DNA of 48,744 nucleotides from Chara braunii. Taxonomy: Eukaryota > Streptophyta > Charophyceae > Charales > Characeae. Positions 1-11,230 of this stretch are shown here, one piece after another. The stretch covers positions 318,951 through 367,694 of the forward strand of contig BFEA01000260.1 of NCBI GenBank assembly GCA_003427395.1, written 5' to 3'. Made by a program: the position numbers and the translations under genes. Every line of letters starts with the position of its first letter. The stretch's first letter is position 1. The notes under the pieces were generated by a model. It had not been told where the DNA came from. It saw only the letters and a program-made list of their open reading frames with translations, and made no database searches.

Positions 1-83
1 TTTTGCTTTTTTTTTTTTTCGTTGATTGATTGATTGATTGATTGATTGGTGAGGGAGGGGTCGCCCCACACCCCCGCCACCCA

Positions 84-126
<43 letters not shown>

Positions 127-420
127 TACTAATACGCCCCGGAAAAAAAAACCTAAAAACGAATTTAGATTTTCTTAGTATTTCATTTCTTAGGGATTAT
201 TTAGATTGTGACGATAATTTTCGTTGACTTTTTGAGTTGTTAGGGTTGTGGAGTTGGCTGTGGGGTTAAATCTAGTGGTGTCCTCTATGTGTTTGGTTGA
301 TGATGCCTTGCCCATTGAGGGCCCCACCTAATTTTGTAAGGGATGCCGGGCCCGGTTCCCGGCTTTTATAAAGACATTGTTCCGTTGTAAAAAAAAAAAA
401 AAAAGAATACAACGGACTGC
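1..420. repeat. Microsatellite-rich noncoding DNA
   Basis: This stretch holds a GATT tetranucleotide run (about 23-47), a CA dinucleotide run (about 85-124) and a run of 16 A (389-404). The A run follows a GC-rich palindromic stretch and a TATA-like string near 364-370. The A run could be the tail of a retroposed transcript or a simple A-tract, and no target-site duplication was found to decide. Short reading frames here are created by the repeats. No gene is supported. Confidence 0.8.
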
Positions 421-530
421 CAACCAAAAATCGCCCCCCCAAAAAACTTTTTTTTTAAATTTATTTTTCAATTTCTCTTCTCCACCTTTTCTGTTTTTTA
501 TTTTTTATAATTCTAAAAAATGATCGGTTT

Positions 531-591
531 CCAAAAAAAAAAACATGGGGTTGTAGGGCTTGAAAATCCCTACAACCCCTTTTTTTTTTTT
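531..591. repeat. Perfect 12-bp inverted repeat flanked by A and T runs
   Basis: GGGGTTGTAGGG (547-558) and CCCTACAACCCC (568-579) are perfect reverse complements with a 9-nt loop. An A run sits to the left (about 532-543) and a T run to the right (580-591), so the stem can extend past a short bulge. It could be a small foldback element or a transcribed hairpin. No encoded function is visible. Confidence 0.75.
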
Positions 592-1225
592 ACCCATTAC
601 TTTTTTCAGGAAAATTTTTGTAAATTCATGTCCGAGGCGCGGCCGAGGCCAGCCCCGGCTGCGGACATGAATATGGCCGCCCTCCGAGCTCGACCCCGCG
701 GACCACGGGTGTTTCATAGGTGGGCCGGGCGGTTTCGAACCGCTCCGATACTAGTGTGACGGGATTGAGGCAATGAGGCTGGGAGAGAGAGGGAGAGAGT
801 GAAAGCACACACACACACTCACTCAACTCGACGCAGACTCGACACGACTCAACGGACGCAGACACGAGGTGGCAAAGTCGCAAAGTCGATGTCTTGGTTT
901 TCCAAACACAATGTCGAAGCAAGTCACACTGAGTACGAGTACAGCAGGAAACTGGTAAGAGACTGGTCCCCGTACCGTACGGGGAGCCGGTATAAGTACC
1001 GGTGACACGTACGGTACCAGGGGCATTTCTGCAAAGGCCCCGAGGGCAGAACTGAAAAATGCGGTATTTGAAAGTGGCGCCCGAATTGCAGCATGGCGCC
1101 AATTGTCCAAAATCCTACGGTACCAAAGGAGGGGTTTGGAAAAAGGGTGCCAGACCGAAAACAGGATGCAGCCGAAACAGCAAAAAAGATAGACCAGGGA
1201 TCGAGCCTTGGTGGAGTCCGTAACA
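592..1225. other. Noncoding stretch with a degenerate primer-binding-like site
   Basis: No gene is supported here. The left part is GC-rich. A 15-base string, GCTCCGATACTAGTG (742-756), recurs exactly at 14857-14871. It differs by two transitions from the reverse complement of the initiator-tRNA-Met primer-binding site used by many plant LTR retrotransposons, so it may mark a decayed minus-strand element. Around 969-1020 there are several KpnI-like CGGTACC/GGTACC palindromes. Short antisense frames are Cys/Ser-rich noise. Confidence 0.5.
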
Positions 1226-3703
1226 GAGAAGCAGACGGAGAAGGAGAAGGAGACTACGAAGGACACGACAAAGGAGGAGGCGGCGACGAGGAAGGAGACG
1301 ACGAAGACGAAGAAGGAGACGACGAAGACGAAGAAGGAGGCGACGAAGGAGATAAAGAAGGAGACGACGAAGACGAAGAAGGAGACAATCAAGAAGCAGA
1401 AGCAGAAGACGACAAAGAAAAAGAAGACGAAGCAGAAGATCAAGACGAAGACGAAGCAGAAGAAGAAGAAGAAGAAGAAGACTACGAAGAAGCAGAAGAC
1501 GAAGAAGAAGAAGACAAACCAAAAGACGACGAAGCAGCAGCAGCATAAGCAAAAGAAGCAGAAGCAGAAGCAGAAGCAGAAGCAGCAGAAGAAGCAGCAG
1601 CAGAAGCAAAAGCAGAAGCAGCAGCAGAATCAAAATACGAAGACAAAGAAGAAGACGAATCAGAATACGAACACAAAGAAGAAGACGAATCAGAATACGA
1701 AGACAAAGAAGAAGACGAAGCAGAAGAAGCAGCAGAATATGAAGAAGACGACGACGACGACAAAGAAGCAGAAGAAGAAGACAACGAAGAAGCAAAAGAA
1801 GAAGACGAACTAGAAGAAGACGAAGAAGACGACTACAAAAACGACGAAGACGACGACGAAAAAGAAGAAGCAGACGAAGCAGATGAAGCAGAAGCAGAAG
1901 AAGAAAAAGACGAAGGGGCACAAGAAGACGACGAGAAGCGGAAGACAACGAAGAAGCACAAGCAGAAGCAGAAGCAAAAGCTGCCGCAGAAGGATGAAGG
2001 AGACGAAGGAGACGACGAAGAAGCAAAATCAAAAGAAGAAGAAGAAGAAGACGATGAAGTAGAATACGCAGACGAAGAAGAAGACAAAGCAAAAGAAGAA
2101 GCAGAATACGAAGAAGACAACGATGACGACGAAGAAGCAAAAGAAGAACACGGCGAAGAATACGACGAAGAAGCAGAAGAAGAAGACGACAAAGAAGATG
2201 ACGAAGAAGCAAAAGAAGAAGACGACGAACCAGAAGACGAAGAAGACGACGAAGAAGCATAAGCACGCGAAGCAGACGAAGAAGCAGAAGCAAATGAAGC
2301 CGACGAAGAAGCAGAAGCAGATGAAGCAAAAAAAGAAGAAGAAGACGACGAAGAAGCAGACGAAAAAGAAACAGAAGAAGACGACGAAGAAGCAGAAGCA
2401 GAAGCTGAAGCTGAAGCTGAAGCTGAAGAAGAAGAAGAAGCACCAGAAGCAGAAGCAGAAGAAGAAGCAGAAGCAGAACCAGCAGAAGAAGCAGAAGCAA
2501 AAGCAAAAGCAAAAGCAAAAAGCAGAAGCAGCAGAAGAAGCAGCAGCAGAAGCAGCAGAAGCAGCAGCAGACGAAGCAAAACCAGCAGAAGCAGCAGCAG
2601 ACGAAGCAAAACCACCAGAAGCAGCAGAAGCAGCAAACGCAGCAAAAGCAGCAGCAAAAGCAAAATCAGAAGCAGAAGCAGTAGCAGAAGCAGAAGAAGC
2701 AGCAGCAGCAGCAGAAGCAGAAGCAGACAAAGAAGCAGGAGCAGAAGAAGCAGGAGCAGCAGAAGAAGGAGAAGGAGAAGCAGGAGAAGGAGAAGCAGGA
2801 GAAGGAGAAGCAGGAATAGCAGAAGAAGAAGAAGCAGGAGCAGAAGCAGAAGCAGAAGAAGAGAAGGAGAAGCAGTAGCAGCAGAAGAGGAAGAAGCAGG
2901 AGCAGAAGCAGAAGCAGAAGCAGAAGAAGAGAAGGAGAAGCAGTAGCAGCAGAAGAAGAAGAAGCAGGAGCAAAAGAGGAGGAAGAAGCAGAAGCAAAAG
3001 AAGAAGAAGAAGAAGAAGAAGAGGAAGAGGTCAGAAGAAGAAGAAGCAGGAGCAGAAGCAGAAGAAGAGAAGGAGAAGCAGTAGCAGCAGCAAAAGAAGA
3101 AGCAGGAGCAAAAGAGGAGGAAGAAGAAGTAGGAGCAAAAGAGGAGGAAGAAGCAGAAGAAGAAGAAGAAGAAGAAGAAGAAGAAGAAGAAGAAGAAGAA
3201 GAAAAAAGAAAAAGAAGAAGAAGCTGAAGAAGAAGTCGAAGAAGAAGAAGAAGCCGAAGAAGCCGAAGCCGAAGCCGAAGCGAAGCAGTAGAAGAAGCCG
3301 AAGCCGAAGCCGAAGCAGCAGCAGCTGCAGTAGAAGCCGAAGCCGAAGCCGAAGCCGCCGAAGAAGAAGAAGAAGAAGAGGAAGAGGAAGAGGAAGAGGA
3401 AGAGGAAGAGGAAGAGGAAGAAGAGGAGGAAAAGGAAGAGGAGGAAAAGGAAGAGGAGGAAAAGGAAGAGGAAGAGCAAGAAGAAGAAGAAGAAGAAGAA
3501 GAAGAAAGAAGAAGAAGAAGAAGAAGGAAAAAGAAGAGGAAGGAAGAAGAAGAGGAAGAAGGAAGAAGAAGAAGAAGGAAGAAGAAGAAGGAAAAAGAAG
3601 AAGGAAGAAGAAGAAGAAGAAGAAGAAGAAGAAGAAGAAAAAGGAAGAAGGAAGAAGAAGAAGAAGCGGAAGCAGCAGAAGCAATAGAAGCAACAAAAGC
3701 ACA
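1226..3703. repeat. 2.5-kb purine-rich GAA/GAC/GCA trinucleotide tract
   Basis: The plus strand is almost free of T and is built from GAA, GAC, GCA, GGA and GAG triplets. Pure GAA runs occur around 3151-3201, 3478-3511 and 3605-3640. Stop codons on the plus strand need T, and stop codons on the minus strand need A (T on the plus strand), so every frame stays open by composition. The long frames read as Glu/Lys/Gln polymers on one strand and Leu/Ser/Phe polymers on the other, and none has a domain. I read this as a degenerate microsatellite with strong strand asymmetry that could form triplex DNA, not as a gene. Confidence 0.9.
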
Positions 3704-4071
3704 CTGAAAGTGGGTACGTTCCACACAGATTTTTGTATAGCGAAGTATTTAGTGTCAGTATAGTCAGAATTGATGGTCTATCTGTCTACCAGAGTCCAAA
3801 TTTAGTTTTGTCTGACTGCATGACAGCCATAGCCATCTTCTTCCTATCTTCACTTTCTCATATCTCTCCCTCTGCTGACTCTCTCTATCTCAAATCTGTT
3901 CTGGGACTACATGGCAGTATTGCGCTGAATCCTGTATGCTCAGAATGTGAATTCTATATTGGAGAAGTACTCATATTTACTATATGCTTATAATAAATAT
4001 AGCTAGAATAAAAAACAAATAGAAATAGAATGATATAAATATAATTATTGCGATTTCTATAAGAATAAAAA
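3704..4071. other. AT-rich noncoding stretch
   Basis: No coding feature is supported. From about 3985 the sequence becomes strongly AT-rich and looks like an organelle intergenic spacer. It runs directly into the tRNA-Leu fragment, so it may belong to the same plastid-derived insert. Confidence 0.5.
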
Positions 4072-4131
4072 TGTCATCGATCGGATTCGAACCGAGATGC
4101 GTAAGCACCGCTTCCTAAGAGCAACGTGTAC
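4072..4131 (-). pseudogene. trnL-UAG: Partial plastid-type tRNA-Leu(UAG)
   Basis: Read on the minus strand, this contains the anticodon arm, variable region and T arm of a tRNA-Leu. The anticodon loop is CTTAGGA with anticodon UAG. The T loop is TTCGAAT inside a near-complete stem. The order and wording match plastid trnL-UAG as known from land plants and algae. The anticodon stem is kept only with wobble pairs, the 5' acceptor and D arm are missing, and the 3' acceptor strand has no partner. It is therefore a nuclear relic of plastid DNA, not a working tRNA. The AT-rich flank fits a plastid spacer. A divergent nuclear tRNA-Leu is less likely. Confidence 0.7.
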
Positions 4132-4746
4132 AAGTCTATTTATAGCTCGGGCTGTCTAGGGTTAGCCGCAACTACAATTCTGCCTGTCATAATTCAATTC
4201 TGTCAGTCTATATTGAATCGCAATTTTGTTGGTGTCATCTGTACAGAAGCGCTTGACCAGATTATCACTATTTGAGTAATTACAGTGAATACTGTAAATC
4301 GCCATACCTCTGGGTATGGTTGTCAGAGTCAACAGTGGCGAAATTTGAGTCTGTGGTAGGATTGAAGGTTACTGACCAAATCATTACATCTTGTTGGTCT
4401 GTGATTGTCTATACTTACCACTCTTTCTCTCTCCCATTGTATCCTCTTGTTTTCTAGTGGGCTCTGGATTTCTAGGATATCTCTGGGTCACTGGAATTCT
4501 TTGTACTAACTCCAGTTAAGGTGCAGGGTCAATAACAGGAAATTGTGTGACTGATTTTACTGGACTGTCTGTCTATCTGACCGCTGACCTCCAGAGACAC
4601 TGTTCCAACCCCAATCATTTGTTGCCCATTCACCCACCTACGTTTGTGCAAGAGATAGCAGCGATTTCTGAGTGTCTGAAGGAATTGGTATATCGCTGCA
4701 TACTCCCTTCTCTGTCCACTAACTAGTGTGTATCTGAAAGCGAAAA
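4132..4746 (+). other. Presumed leader upstream of gypsy element 1 gag
   Basis: No gene is supported between the tRNA relic and the gag start. If element 1 had a 5' LTR and primer-binding site, they should lie here. Only a weak TGGTATATCGCT string (about 4687) resembles a primer-binding site, and I found no repeat of this stretch downstream of pol. The LTRs are therefore either too diverged to see by eye or lost. Confidence 0.35.
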
Positions 4747-6340
4747 ATGGTGGATCAGGAAGCTCATCAGCAGCCACAGGGAGCGGTCGAAGTGAAGACA
4801 AAAGTTCAACAGCCTTCTGCCTCCCCCTCCACTACACCTTTGATTGCTACTCAACAGAAGGAGGAGTTAAAGGATAGACTGCCGCAGGAGCAGGCGCTGC
4901 TTGCAGAACTTGAGAGACATGAGGCAGTCGAACTAGAGGCTGCAACAAATGCCTCACGTGGAGAGTATCTGTTGGAGCAGTTAACCAAGGCCATGTCAGA
5001 TGAGCGTTGCACCCAGGTGACCAGGAACTTGGTGGAGTGGGCCATTTTGGAACACAAAGCCACCAGCTCCTATTTCACCAATTGGGATGATCTCATGGGC
5101 CGTCTTGAGCGCAAAGTTGATGACTTGGCGGCTCAACAGTCAAAGCTACTGGATACAATTCAGGCTCTGACCGCTCAGCTGACAACAGCCAAGCTGATCA
5201 CTCCCCAGCCTCCTGTACCCAAAGTAAAACCTTCTCCTTCTCCTACTCCATCTCCCTCTGGTTCATGCCATTCTTCCCCTTCACCACCTCCCTCCCAAAA
5301 AGTCGCAGGCCGCCCAATGCTTGATTCTGCTCCTGCAGGTGATCAAAGGGGGCCCAAGATTCCAGCCCCCAACAAGTTCAAAGGCGATGATCCCAAAGTG
5401 CGGGATTGGACTGCAGGCACCAAAGCCTACTTGAGAGGCTTTATATGTGCAGAGCAGACCAAGGTTGCCACGGTGCTGGGATTGCTGGAGGGGCTACCCC
5501 AACCTCCAACAGCCAGGAGCAGCGCCTGGAGGACTGGCTTTTGGGTTGGGGGTGGACAAACTTTTGCAGGCCCTAGAGGACCGCTTTGCAGACAAGGAGC
5601 GGGCCCGCAAAGCTGCTGTCAGGATTGCTCTGCCTAGGGCAGCAGCGTTACAGCGGGCCACTGCAATCTTTGTTTGCAGAGTTCGAGCAACTCACCCCTA
5701 CCCCTGCGTTGGTCGTGTCAGCAGATGATCTGCTAACCAACTTCTACAAGGCAGCGCCTGAGAAGTTTGTTGTTGATTTATACAGTGTTGGGCACAAGGA
5801 CTGGAGATCCTTTGGCCGTGCAGCCCCGGACATGAAGGCAAAGCTACATGCCCAGGCCCCTCTTCTAATAGAAGAGACGGAGCCTTCCCTCGTGGTGGCA
5901 GAAAGGGAAAGGCTTCCTCTGCACATGCAAAATCTGGATCAGCCAGTGATACAGACTCCCAGGCTGATGTACCATCAGCTGGGACTTAGTCAGCTGCTGA
6001 TACAAATGTTGCAGCGGCCCTGACTCAGGCTGCTGTGGGAGTTCTGCAGCAGCAGAAAAGGTTTTCTCCCACTACAGCCTCAACCAGTATCAAGGGGAAG
6101 GACAAGGGACGTCGTCCTTCTACCCCTGTCCGGCGCCCTAACCTGCCAAAAGACGTTCGTATGCCAGCTGACACGCTCACTCCCTCTGCTCTCCCCTGGC
6201 ATGATCTCAAGATCCAGGAAGGAGTCTGGAGAAGAAGAAAGGATAGAGGGGTCTGCCTGCGGTGTGAGGGTCAGCACTTCTTGAAGGACTGCCCTTACAT
6301 GCCAGGCCCGGATCATTCAAAAAAAAGAAGCAAATCCTAG
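4747..6340 (+). pseudogene. gag: gag of gypsy element 1, frameshifted
   Basis: This is the structural Gag polyprotein that packages the RNA of a Ty3/gypsy element. The ATG at 4747 starts an acidic, Gln-rich region with heptad-like spacing (about residues 35-140), followed by a Pro/Ser linker. The core is now spread over three frames: 4747 to about 5510, about 5540-5625, and 5640-6020. The gag-type stretch near 5690-5850 (ADDLLTNFYKAAPEKF) is in the third frame. A separate frame (6035-6340) ends in a zinc knuckle with Cys74, Cys77, His81 and Cys86 (DNA 6254-6292). Its spacing is C-x2-C-x3-H-x4-C, one residue short of the canonical CX2CX4HX4C, so zinc binding is doubtful. At least three frame breaks make this a pseudogene. 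It lies just upstream of the protease remnant. Confidence 0.8.
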
Positions 6341-6489
6341 GGACTGTAGTTCCCTCCAGTGTTGCACATTCGTCATCAGAGGAAGATGAATCTGCAACTG
6401 CTTCAGTTGAGACACCGCAGAGGGAGTTGCGCAGGCAACATCCTTTTGTTATAAGGATCCTGACCATGATCAGGATATAGGAGCATGAG

Positions 6490-6827
6490 TTGCAAACACT
6501 GGCTATCTTTTTCTTTCATCTGCAAGAACAATGGAAAGTCAAGTCTGACCTCATCCTGCTTCGGCCCCTGATTAATCACATCAGGTTGAGCAACTGCAGC
6601 ATCCGCTGCAGGTTAGGATAGGTGACTCCACTACTATCACCATCAGGGAGAAGGTCAGGGGTATCACTGTTACCTTCGACAATGCTGGGGAAGTCAGACA
6701 TTGTCCGAACTTCTACATATTCCCTGACCTACCCTTTGATGTAGTCTTCTCGATGTAGTGGCTGAGGGCAGTCAACCCTAGGATCGACTAGCAGATCCCT
6801 AAGGTTGAACTCCCCAATGAACAGGAG
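6490..6827 (+). pseudogene. Retropepsin-like protease remnant of element 1
   Basis: The aspartic protease should sit between Gag and reverse transcriptase. Reading into the downstream RT frame, one sees a strand-rich stretch ending in a hydrophobic 'FPDLPFDVV' block, followed by a W-L pair and 'NPRID'. This matches the C-terminal flap and substrate-wall region of retroviral-type proteases. The N-terminal catalytic Asp-Ser/Thr-Gly is not recognisable. Two in-frame TAG codons (about 6757 and 6790) sit where the family usually has a polar residue and a Trp or similar, consistent with C-to-T or G-to-A decay. The identification rests mainly on position and the 3' block. Confidence 0.55.
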
Positions 6828-8330
6828 GTGTATCAGACTTGCAGGATTGTTGTTGAACACCACCCAAAGACATCTTGCTATTGTTTGAGAGCGGGAGAGT
6901 TTTATTCCCTCTCCCGCCGGTACGACCATGAGCGTTTGTTTTTAGCTCTGGTCAAGCAAACAGACGCTGCACCTGTTTCCTGTCCTCCGGAAGTACAGCA
7001 AATTGTGGATCAGTATGCTGATCTGATGCAGGAGCCCTCTGGTTTGCCCAACCAGCCAACCAAGCATCACATCGAGTTGCTACCTGGAGCGGTCCCTCCC
7101 AAGGGCCGCATCTACAGGATGTCCCCTGCTGAGTTTGAGGAGCTAAGAAAGCAGACCCTGACCAACAAAGGTTGGATATGGCCGAGCACATCTGAGTTCC
7201 GCGCGCCAGTGCTCTTCGTCCCGAAAGGGAATGGAGAGTTCAGGATGTGCATTGACTACCAGGGACTCAACAAGATCACCGAAAAACGTACAGAGCCTAT
7301 TCCTAGGATCGATGACCTGCTGGATATGGTAAAGGGCTGCACAGTGTTCAGCAAATCTGGCTATCACCAGATTGAGATGGCAGAGGAGGATGTCTACAAG
7401 ACAGCCTTCAAAACCAGATATGGTACTTATGAATATCTGGTTATTCCATTTGGACTTTGCAATGCCCCAGGTACCTTCCAGACTGAGATGCACCGCATCT
7501 TCCGGCCTTACCTGGACAAGTTCATGGTCGTCTACCTAGATGATATTTTGGTATTCAGCCGAACTGCCAGGGAGCATGTGGAGCATCTGGCTCTGGTTCT
7601 TCAGTCGTTACGTGACAGCCAGTATAAGATCAACAGAGAGAAGTCCTCTTTTGGAGTTCCCTCTGTCATCTATCTGGGTCATGTAATCTCTGGAGATGGG
7701 CTGACCCTTGAAGTAGCCAAAATTGATGCTATTCAGGAGTGGCCCCAACCACAGACAGTGAGGGATGTCAGGTCCTTCATGGGTTTGGCTTCGTACTACA
7801 GGAAGTTTGTCAGGAACTTTTCTGCGGTGGCCGCACCCCTGACTAACCTAACAAAGAAAGACACTCCTTTTCTTTGGTCCCTCCCCTGTCAGTTGGCCTT
7901 CACACTACTCAAGAAGGCCTTCACTCGTGCACCAGTGCTGAAGTTGTCTGACGCCACTTTGCCATTTATCCTGACCACTGATGCCAGTCGGTATGGCATT
8001 GGGGCAGTTCTTCAGCACGATGATGGGAATGGTCTACATCATGTAGAGTTCATGAGCAAGAAGATGAAGACTCATAAGTTTCCGAACTCTACCTACGAGA
8101 AAGAGTTGTATGCTCTTGTCTGTGCACTGAAGCATTGGAAGCACTTTCTCCTGGGAAGGCACTTCAAGATCTTTTATGTTCCACGCTACAGTGGATGAAG
8201 TCCCAAGGAGAGTTAAATGATAAACTAGCACGGTACATTCAATTCACTGACATGTTTGACTTCGAACTGAAACATAAGAAGGGTTGCTACAACAAAGTAG
8301 CAGACGCCCTCTCTCGTAGGCCTGACGCTT
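6828..8330 (+). pseudogene. pol: Reverse transcriptase and RNase H of element 1
   Basis: The frame open to 8198 carries the RT fingers and palm. The catalytic YLDD box is intact at 7533-7544 and 'VIPFGLCNAP' lies upstream. The RNase H core begins at 'TTDASRYGIGAVL' (about 7975-8013) and ends, after a frameshift near 8150-8200, with 'KVADALSRRP' (about 8297-8326). Motif A is damaged. The family reads F-S-K-(I-D-L-x)-S-G-Y-H-Q, as element 2 still does, but here F-S-K is joined directly to S-G-Y-H-Q at 7355/7356. Four residues including the first catalytic Asp are gone without breaking the frame. The enzyme would have been inactive even before the RNase H frameshift. Confidence 0.88.
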
Positions 8331-9851
8331 TTGTGCTTATCTCCTCTACTCACTCCTTTGGAGAGGAGACCCATCAGACCATTGCCCGTTTACTACCTCA
8401 AGACCCGACCTATGGACCCATAGTCAGGAATCTGCAAGCAAATCCCAACTCCGAACCAGGCTACGCCCTGAGTTCAGACTTGCTGTACACTTACAGCAGG
8501 GGTGAGGAGCGCTTGTGCATTCCCCAGGACCAGCGACTAAGGACTCTGCTGGAGTCAGAGTGCCATGATGCACGAGGCCATTTTGGGTTCCTAAAGTCAT
8601 ATGCAGCCCTGTCGCAGCGCTTCTTCTGGAAGTAGATGCGGAGTGAAGAATATTGAAACCTGTGAGCTCTGCCAGAGAAATAAGGTCCAGCGTAGACCTC
8701 CTCTGGGACTGCTCAAACCCTTGCCCATACCTGATGGTCCTGCTGAATCTGTTTCTATAGTTACAGATTTAGGCAAGACCACCCCTCGTGGCATGCGTCA
8801 GGTAACGGTCTGTGTGGACAAGTTCTCTAAGTACGCGAAGTTCATCCCCTTGCCAAAAGTAGCTAGGGTCCCCGCTGTGAGAGCAGCGTTTTCAGAGAGG
8901 TGGGTCACTCACCATGGACCGCCCACTTCTACAGTCAGTGATAGAGATCCACGATTCTGCAACAATGAGTGGCACTCCTACTGCAAGGACTACCTACACT
9001 CACGATTGGACATGACTTATGGTCGTCATCCTAAAGCCAATGGTCAGGCTGAAGTGATGAACCAAGTCTTGTTTCAGTTGATGCGACCTGTCATCTCTCC
9101 AGATCAACAGGATTGGGATCTCCACCTGGCTCGTGCACAACTTGTTTATATTACCTCTATCCACTCTTCAACTGGGTTCGGTCCATATCGTTTGCATTGG
9201 GGACGTGAGCCACGACAGCCTCTTGATGACATCATCAATAAGGCTAAGTCTGATCTGACTCCTGGCACTACGGAGTTTACCAGACGGTACAGAGCCGATG
9301 TGGGAAGGGCACGGGCGAACTTGTTCAAGACTGAAAAGGCCATGATTGAACAAGCTAATCGCCACCGACGTCCTTCCCCCATTCGTACTTGCGATTACGT
9401 CTTGGTAGCCAATTCAGAGTTGTCCAGGGAAGAGGATATCTCTCCCAAGTTGTTGCCACGATACCTGGGTCCGTGGCAAGTGTTAGATACAGCGGGCTCC
9501 GATCATTTTGGCTCGTCGTACGTTATCGACGTCCCACTGCATCTACAGACCTATCCGGTCTTCCATGCATCTAACCTGCTTCCCTTCATCCCAACTAATG
9601 CATTCCCAGACCGGCCCCCTCAGTTTGGTCCACCGATCCCCCACAAGGGATATGACGTGGAGTCCATCGAGGATGAGTGGGACACTGGCCCCGACCGGCA
9701 GTGTCTCGTGAAGTTCTTTTTCCAGCCTCATACCGAGGATAGGTGGTTCACCAGGAAAGAACTTCTCAAGACCGCAAAGTCTGTAGTACTTCGTTACGAG
9801 GCCGCTCAGAAAGGGAACCTTCCCCGCCGATCTCCTCGTCTGCACCCTTAG
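8331..9851 (+). pseudogene. pol: Integrase with chromodomain-like tail, element 1
   Basis: The integrase inserts the cDNA into host DNA. The N-terminal zinc module is visible: the histidines ('CHDARGHFG', about 8558-8586) are in a frame ending at 8635, and the 'CELCQRNK' cysteines (about 8660-8685) are in the next frame, so a frameshift splits it. The long frame to 9851 holds the catalytic core. The second Asp (8940-8942, in SDRDPRF) and the Glu (9051-9053) are present. At the first Asp the sequence reads S-I-V-T (about 8754-8765), where the family has S-I-D-F-T, consistent with a 3-bp loss. The 'LGPWQVLD' GPY/F-like block (about 9465) and a chromodomain-like end (about 9650-9770) follow, closing with RSPRLHP. 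Chromodomain-like tails usually guide insertion into heterochromatin. Confidence 0.85.
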
Positions 9852-10935
9852 CTCGGAGGTCCTCGCTCCCCGGGAGGGTAAGCCTGCAATGACTTGCTGA
9901 TTTTTGCTGCCACGATCTGACTTCGAGGTCATACAGTCAAGTCCTAGGGTTAGATTCGTAATTTTGTTTGTGTCAGGGACTAACCGTGAGTTCAATCCGA
10001 GGGAAATTCAGGAGGGACAAACCTGTAAATTTGGGAAAATTACATTTCCAGTAAAGCCACGAGTTTCCTCTAGTACCCTCACTGCCTCTAGCAGTACCGG
10101 GCTATCACTAGGACAGCAGGCCCAACAAGCCTTGGGCTGTAGCGACTGTTTCATGCCGTATAGCCGGATAGGGTCCAGGCCGAACAAGCCAAACTGAAAC
10201 GGTACCAGTCCCGGTAGGTCTAGGTCTAGAGGAGGTCAGTTTATTAATAGGACTGAGCCGGTAGTTTAGGGATTTTTGGCTGTTCATTTTCGAACGCAGT
10301 GTTTGGAGCCAAGAAGGTTGGTGGAGGTGATTGTCTACAGGCGGCATCCCAAGACTCTCACCGTGGACAGCAGCCATAGCCAGCCTTTTGGAGGTTGCTG
10401 TAGTTGGGGCATCCTCAAAGCATCTCCCCCTGAGGGTATCTGCGTTTGGCTGGGCTATACTGAGGCTCTCCATTGAGTATTCGTGGGTGGACCACTGTCG
10501 CCCATCTCTCCTCTGGAGTTATCAGGGCTTCATCAGTGGTGTGGCAGCCATAGCTGCCAGTTTCTTCGTCAGGGTTGTTCATCAGCGCTGAAGACTTCAT
10601 CGCAGCACCTATTCTCCATCCAAGCGGTTGGCACTAGCCTCCGGGAGGCCATTTCAGGGTTGCGCTAGTCGCTGGGTGTAGGATAGAGAGTGGCGTGTGG
10701 AGTACTGAGGGTGGTGAGATGCTGGAACAAATTCTGTAACGACAATTGGGTTGAGTTGGCTCATCATCAGGGTGAATCCTATTGTTATCCTTTCAGGTGT
10801 CTTCTTGTGATTGGTTGTTGAGAGTATTGTCAGAGAGTGAGAAACACTCTGTGTCCTCTCCACACCTGTACCTGGTTGTATTCTGCTGCCTATTCTCATC
10901 TATGTACAGCATGTACTCTGTCTCCTCTCCCCTTC
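9852..10935. other. Noncoding DNA downstream of element 1 pol
   Basis: This should contain the polypurine tract and 3' LTR of element 1. A G/C-rich 'CCCCGGGAGGG' lies at about 9867-9877, but no clear TG...CA LTR ends were found and no copy exists upstream of gag. Two GCCATAGC octamers (10373 and 10547) belong to a string over-represented across the window. Reading frames here have no recognisable domain. Confidence 0.4.
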
Positions 10936-11230
10936 TTATGCATGTATGGGCGTGTATGAGATTGTCTGTGTGTGAGTGGCGGTGAAAATCGTCAGACTAC
11001 CAAGTTCATAACACAGGCTGCAGGGAGGATGTGTAGGTGATGGGCAACAGGGGGTCTTCGGGAGGAGGCGCTTAAGTGTGGGTGGTGAGGAAATGATGAG
11101 GGAGACGATATACGTACCTGGTGCATGAGGGAGGTCATCTATGGTGTTGACATCTGTTGCGTGAATGTGGCAATAGTAGTATAGGCTAGGTAGAGTAGGA
11201 GGGGCGCTGGGCTCCACACAGTAGGAGCGA

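Larger units (their letters stand above)
4747..9851 (+). mobile_element. Ty3/gypsy retrotransposon 1, decayed internal region
   Basis: Gag, protease remnant, reverse transcriptase, RNase H, integrase and a chromodomain-like tail follow one another on the plus strand in the order typical of Ty3/gypsy (Metaviridae-type) elements. The coding region is cut by several frameshifts and stops, and two catalytic aspartates are lost (see the domain entries). No LTR pair, target duplication or clear primer-binding site was found, so the outer limits are unknown and only the coding span is given. Confidence 0.9.

Noticed and set aside
721-760. tRNA-like GGTTTCGAACC string
   Set aside because: It resembles a T arm, but it is a self-complementary string and no anticodon or acceptor arm lies around it.
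1115-3726. Very long frames on both strands encoding Leu/Ser/Phe or Glu/Lys/Gln polymers
   Set aside because: They follow from the near-absence of T on the plus strand, which removes stop codons in all frames. No domain or unique sequence is present.
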